Source of the DNA: Vibrio intestinalis
GTDB taxonomy: Bacteria > Pseudomonadota > Gammaproteobacteria > Enterobacterales > Vibrionaceae
Direction of reading: 5' to 3'
DNA: 64,000 nucleotides
NCBI RefSeq assembly: GCF_025195085.2
Contig: NZ_JANAVY020000005.1
Location: forward strand, 1-64,000
Shown here piece by piece: positions 60,629 to 64,000 of this stretch. A program made the translations under genes and the position numbers. Under the pieces are notes generated by a model, which was not told the origin of the DNA, ran no database searches, and saw only the letters and a program-made list of their open reading frames with translations. The first letter of the stretch is position 1; each line of letters starts with the position of its first letter.

Positions 60629-61551
60629 GTCGAGACTATATTGAGATCATCAAACCCGGCGCTTTAAGCCTACTGCAAGACCTCGGGCGTTTTGGGCAAA
60701 GCCAAATGGGCATCACTCAAGGTGGTGCCTTGGATGATTACGCATACAGTTGGGCAAATAAGTTACTTAGCAACCCCGCTGGCGCCGCCTGTATTGAAAT
60801 TACTCTGGGCCAAAGCAGTTACCGAATTAATGCTGATTGCCAACTGGCGATCACTGGCGCTGAAATGAATGCCAAACTGGATGACCAACCCATTGCTAAC
60901 TGGGCAAGCTTTAATGCGCGAAAAGGCCAAACCCTGAGTTTCGCTATCGCCCAATCAGGGTTACGCAGTTATCTAGCCGTCAAACATGGTTTTCAAGTAG
61001 AGCCTCAATTAGGCAGCACTTCTACGGTTGCACGAGACAAACTCGGTGGTCTAACCCAAGGCTTGGCGCTACAACCAGGTGATAAGTTACCCGTTATCGC
61101 AACTCAAGCAAGTAAGCAAAACCAGCTAAGTTTTCGCTTCACGCCAGATTATTCCTTACCTATAAAACTGAGAGTAATTGAAGGTTTCCAAACCCAACTG
61201 TTTAGCGATGAAGCGCTGAACCACTTTTATCAAACCTCGTTTACGGTAAGCCAAAACATCAATCGCATGGGGTATCGACTCACCGGAGCCAAAGTCGACG
61301 CACCCACTGACACCTTATTAAGTGAAGGTATTGCCCTTGGCGCGATTCAAGTTCCACCTGATGGCGAGCCAATCATTTTGCTCAATGATCGCCAAACCTT
61401 AGGCGGCTACCCAAAACTAGGCTGTGTGGCGCGTGTTGATTTGCCGCGCTTAGCACAAGCCAAACCGGGGCAAACTGTCTCATTCGTGAAAGGGGATTTA
61501 AGCGAACTACAATCGATTTGGTGTCGCTGGGCAGACTACTTCGGTTACTAA
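60625..61551 (+). CDS. pxpC: 5-oxoprolinase subunit C
   Basis: 308-residue KipA/allophanate hydrolase subunit 2-like subunit. GALSLLQDLGRFGQSQMGI, GAMDDYAY-type GALDDYAYSWAN, and TLGGYPKLGCVARVD near the C-terminus are family marks. The ATG at 60625 overlapping the pxpB stop is preferred over a TTG at 60619. Confidence 0.92.
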   Translation: MSRDYIEIIKPGALSLLQDLGRFGQSQMGITQGGALDDYAYSWANKLLSNPAGAACIEITLGQSSYRINADCQLAITGAEMNAKLDDQPIANWASFNARKGQTLSFAIAQSGLRSYLAVKHGFQVEPQLGSTSTVARDKLGGLTQGLALQPGDKLPVIATQASKQNQLSFRFTPDYSLPIKLRVIEGFQTQLFSDEALNHFYQTSFTVSQNINRMGYRLTGAKVDAPTDTLLSEGIALGAIQVPPDGEPIILLNDRQTLGGYPKLGCVARVDLPRLAQAKPGQTVSFVKGDLSELQSIWCRWADYFGY

Positions 61552-61584
61552 AACTGCTGCTGAGAGTATTAGGGCGATCAAACC

Positions 61585-63024
61585 CTAATATTCTCCATAT
61601 ATCTCTGCTAACTCAACAGGATAATTACGTTGAAAGGCAAGCGCTTTCGCACGCTCAACAACCATTTGCTCTGTCAAGGCCATGGTCACTGGATGCGCTT
61701 GTTCGATAGAATCTGTTGCGTTTTTCGCTAAGCCCCACTGCTGTGCAATTTTCATTGCCGCTTCAATCGCTGAAGAACCTTTGACGATTTCTAACCGCGC
61801 ATAATTGTCACCATCAAAGCTAACATCTGCCGCACGTAACGTATCGTCATCACCCGGAATTTGCTGAGCGCCAAACAATGGCGTACCAAACTCTGTTGCT
61901 GACGCATAATCTGGTACGAAACGGCTCATGTGCTCAATGGCGCGCATGCTGCGCGAGACTTGCACTTGCTCAGGCCAACCGTGCTCAATTTTGTTCTCTA
62001 GCCTTACTGGTAACATCGGCTGTGAGGATTCGCCATTGCTGGTTACAAGGCCATCTTCAAACAGCGTTATATCTTTGGTCATACCATGCAATTGGAACAC
62101 ATTATTGGCGTATGGCGTTAACTGCGCCATGCCGTTTTTGCTGCCACGCGGCCCATGGAAGATCACTTCAGGCCATTTGTATTGGTTGTGCTGCCAGTGA
62201 GTCACGTAAGCGGCTTTAAACTCCACCAAGCGTGTGCGTTTCTTGGCAACCAAATCATCAATAGATCCGGTTTTAAAACCACAAGCATTAATCACATAAT
62301 CGTAGTTTTGCGTATGCAACCCTTCGGCGGATTCAACCGTTACACTCCAGCCTTGCTCGTTTTCAGTCACATCGACGACTTTGCTAGCAACACTTAATTG
62401 GCAGTTGTCGAGCTGTTCAAGAACTAAAGAGGCCGTTGCCGCAATGCGGAAAACGCTCCAACCGTGTTCTTGCACCGCGACAATCGGGTATGTCATCCCA
62501 TCGAGATCGGCCTGCTCTGCAAAAGGAATCAACCATTCATCAAAGCCCTGTGGATCTTTGGGTTGTGGCTGGCCTTTTAACGCCTCTAAGTCATCGCGAT
62601 AATAGAGTTGGTAATAATCTTGTGGCTCGCCCAACACTTTGTTAGCAATGTCTTGCTCTACTAACTTTTGGTATACAGATTGAATCTGAGTTAAGCGAGG
62701 CAACAAAGCATTTGGGTCACCGCCATCGCTTTTAGGTACCACAATCAAAGTCGGACGACGATTAAGAGTATGAGGATAAAGACGAACAGAATTGATCGAC
62801 TGGGTAAGCAGCTCAAGACATTGCTCAAGCGAGATCTCTCGGTATAAATTACCACCAGCATGCAAATGACAAATTGGCGGGCCACTGACCAAGCTTGGGC
62901 TCTTCTCAATCAAATGGACATTCACGCCCTGCTCTGCAAGATGCATTGCAGCCGTTGAGCCCGCGATGCCAGCTCCGATTATTGCGACTTTAGGTGCCGA
63001 CTTTCGATCATTAGTTGAGTTCAT
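61585..63024 (-). CDS. FAD-dependent oxidoreductase (DAO-like)
   Basis: 479-residue flavoprotein. The N-terminal Rossmann motif VAIIGAGIAGSTAA (about residues 13-26) is followed by a Glu ribose contact (LIEKS) and a DAO-type second domain. GFKTGSIDDLV and the C-terminal part lack a membrane anchor. Substrate unknown. It converges on pxpC with only 33 bases between them. An amino-acid or proline-derivative oxidase would fit the context, but this is not shown. Confidence 0.8.
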   Translation of the reverse strand: MNSTNDRKSAPKVAIIGAGIAGSTAAMHLAEQGVNVHLIEKSPSLVSGPPICHLHAGGNLYREISLEQCLELLTQSINSVRLYPHTLNRRPTLIVVPKSDGGDPNALLPRLTQIQSVYQKLVEQDIANKVLGEPQDYYQLYYRDDLEALKGQPQPKDPQGFDEWLIPFAEQADLDGMTYPIVAVQEHGWSVFRIAATASLVLEQLDNCQLSVASKVVDVTENEQGWSVTVESAEGLHTQNYDYVINACGFKTGSIDDLVAKKRTRLVEFKAAYVTHWQHNQYKWPEVIFHGPRGSKNGMAQLTPYANNVFQLHGMTKDITLFEDGLVTSNGESSQPMLPVRLENKIEHGWPEQVQVSRSMRAIEHMSRFVPDYASATEFGTPLFGAQQIPGDDDTLRAADVSFDGDNYARLEIVKGSSAIEAAMKIAQQWGLAKNATDSIEQAHPVTMALTEQMVVERAKALAFQRNYPVELAEIYGEY

Positions 63025-63265
63025 TTCGATCAGTAATTCATTCTTTCTGATGGTATTTTAAAGACTTTAGCTTGCTATGAAAATCACATTTTTTAGATGG
63101 GTTTGAACACATATTTTCATTGTAAAAAAAACGAAAAAAAGCTTGACGTATTTTTTGTGAAAAGCCAATTCCCGCTCTGTGTGAATAACAAATTTGCGCT
63201 ACACATCGTGGTCATTGGCTTTGTGAGCTAACACGTATTATTCGCCAGTTAAGTTATCCCGAACT

Positions 63266-63288
63266 TTATCCACAGCTTCTGTGGGTAA
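63266..63288. other. Paired DnaA-box-like inverted repeat
   Basis: TTATCCACA at 63266-63274 is a consensus DnaA 9-mer. TGTGGGTAA at 63280-63288 is a one-mismatch copy in opposite orientation, five bases away. The pair can also form a hairpin. It lies between a permease gene and the FAD oxidoreductase gene. Meaning uncertain. Confidence 0.4.
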
Positions 63289-63312
63289 CTAGCGATTATA
63301 ACGTACAGAGTG

Positions 63313-64000
63313 TCAGCTAAAGTCTTTATTTATCGGGACTAACAGCTGCTTTATCAGACTGTTAACAACTAGTGCAAGTGTGCAAAAAGCAAGCACTGGC
63401 AAAGCGATCCAAAGTGGATAATGAAGGGAAAATGCCATATCAAATCCGATCTCTATGATCCCAGCAACCACCAACTCCGCACCTGCGACGGCCACAATAC
63501 CAGCTACAAGCGCCATCAATCCATATTCAGCCCAAATAGTGCGAACCACTCGCTTTTTACTCGCGCCTAATGTTCGATAAAGTTGAATTTCACTTTGTCT
63601 TTGCCCCAAGCTCAATCGCAACAAGGTAAATATCAGCAATAGTCCCGCAATCACGCTCAGCGCCGCTAGCAGCGTCACAGCCCAAACAATTTGCTCGACC
63701 AATTGCTGGATTTTTGCACCCATGACGCGGATATCCATCAAACTGACGGTAGGATGCTCACGAGAGAGTGTATTGAGCAAAGTATCGTGCTGATCTTCCA
63801 CTCGAAAGCTGACCAAATATGTAGCCGGAATCGACTTTAAAACATCAGGGCTAAAGATGAAGTAGAAATTGGGCTTCATATCGCGCCATTCTACCGCACG
63901 AATGCTATCAACCCGTGCGGCTATTGGTTGGCTGTTGATAACAAAGCCAAGCTCATCACCAATCTCCAAACCAAGATCGTTAGCCACATCAGATTCAACC
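63313..64000 (-). CDS. FtsX-like ABC transporter permease, partial (window edge)
   Basis: C-terminal 229 codons of a larger gene whose 5' part lies beyond the right edge. The frame stays open to base 64000 (VESDVANDLG), so the GTG near 63987 is not a real start. Three or four C-terminal helices and a GQRQSEIQLYRTLGASKKRV segment, the FtsX-family coupling region, are visible. It resembles the YbbP type of lipoprotein/toxin-export permeases, whose ATPase partner would lie outside the window. Confidence 0.82.
   Translation of the reverse strand, partial: VESDVANDLGLEIGDELGFVINSQPIAARVDSIRAVEWRDMKPNFYFIFSPDVLKSIPATYLVSFRVEDQHDTLLNTLSREHPTVSLMDIRVMGAKIQQLVEQIVWAVTLLAALSVIAGLLLIFTLLRLSLGQRQSEIQLYRTLGASKKRVVRTIWAEYGLMALVAGIVAVAGAELVVAGIIEIGFDMAFSLHYPLWIALPVLAFCTLALVVNSLIKQLLVPINKDFS

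Noticed and set aside
63313..63987. Treating the permease frame as a complete 224-residue gene starting at GTG
   Set aside because: The frame remains open to the window edge and the family is much longer, so the gene is partial.
1..64000. CRISPR arrays, tRNA or rRNA genes and insertion sequences
   Set aside because: No regularly spaced short repeats with unique spacers, no cloverleaf sequence, and no transposase or terminal inverted repeats were seen. The attC repeats are the only repeat family.

Overview
The window reads as chromosomal DNA from a Vibrio of the Harveyi/parahaemolyticus type. The evidence is a phaB-phaA-phasin-phaC polyester operon, a chromosomal Qnr pentapeptide protein, BCCT osmolyte carriers next to a CosR-like MarR regulator, a tandem-adaptor RND pump, and about two dozen VCR-like integron attC repeats. 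The species cannot be fixed from the sequence alone.

Layout. 0.7-4.9 kb: polyhydroxybutyrate operon (minus strand). 5.5-11.5 kb: RND pump with two lipoprotein adaptors and a divergent TetR regulator. 11.6-19.7 kb: housekeeping genes (RhlE-type helicase, AcpH, TyrP, a chemoreceptor, a CNMP/CBS/DUF294 protein and a DEDDh exonuclease). 19.9-21.5 kb: BCCT carrier 1. 21.6-40.1 kb: an integron cassette array of about 30 mostly minus-strand genes separated by attC sites. 40.4-46.7 kb: membrane protein and TetR with three operators, BCCT carrier 2 with CosR, two Fur-box-linked small genes, an EmrD-like MFS carrier and HopJ. 46.8-51 kb: AraC, MATE pump, small proteins, Qnr. 51.3-56.3 kb: nikABCDE nickel importer behind a Fur-like box. 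56.4-58.9 kb: Nudix, GNAT, DUF5680 and a RES-Xre toxin-antitoxin pair. 59.2-63 kb: pxpABC 5-oxoprolinase and a FAD oxidoreductase. The window ends inside an FtsX-type permease gene.

The most notable region is the cassette array. No integron integrase or convincing attI is visible anywhere in the window, so it looks like an orphan array (CALIN). It lies between two closely similar BCCT genes in inverted orientation. Its lower-coordinate end has lost or truncated attC sites, so several cassettes there appear locked together. Contents include five intact GNAT acetyltransferases plus a GNAT remnant, two rhomboids, an exported acyl-carrier-like protein lacking the phosphopantetheine serine, a MerR/class IV aminotransferase module with its own operator, a frameshifted ASCH gene, and a 27-residue hydrophobic peptide gene whose ribosome site sits in a hairpin. 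No tRNA, rRNA, CRISPR array or transposase was seen.
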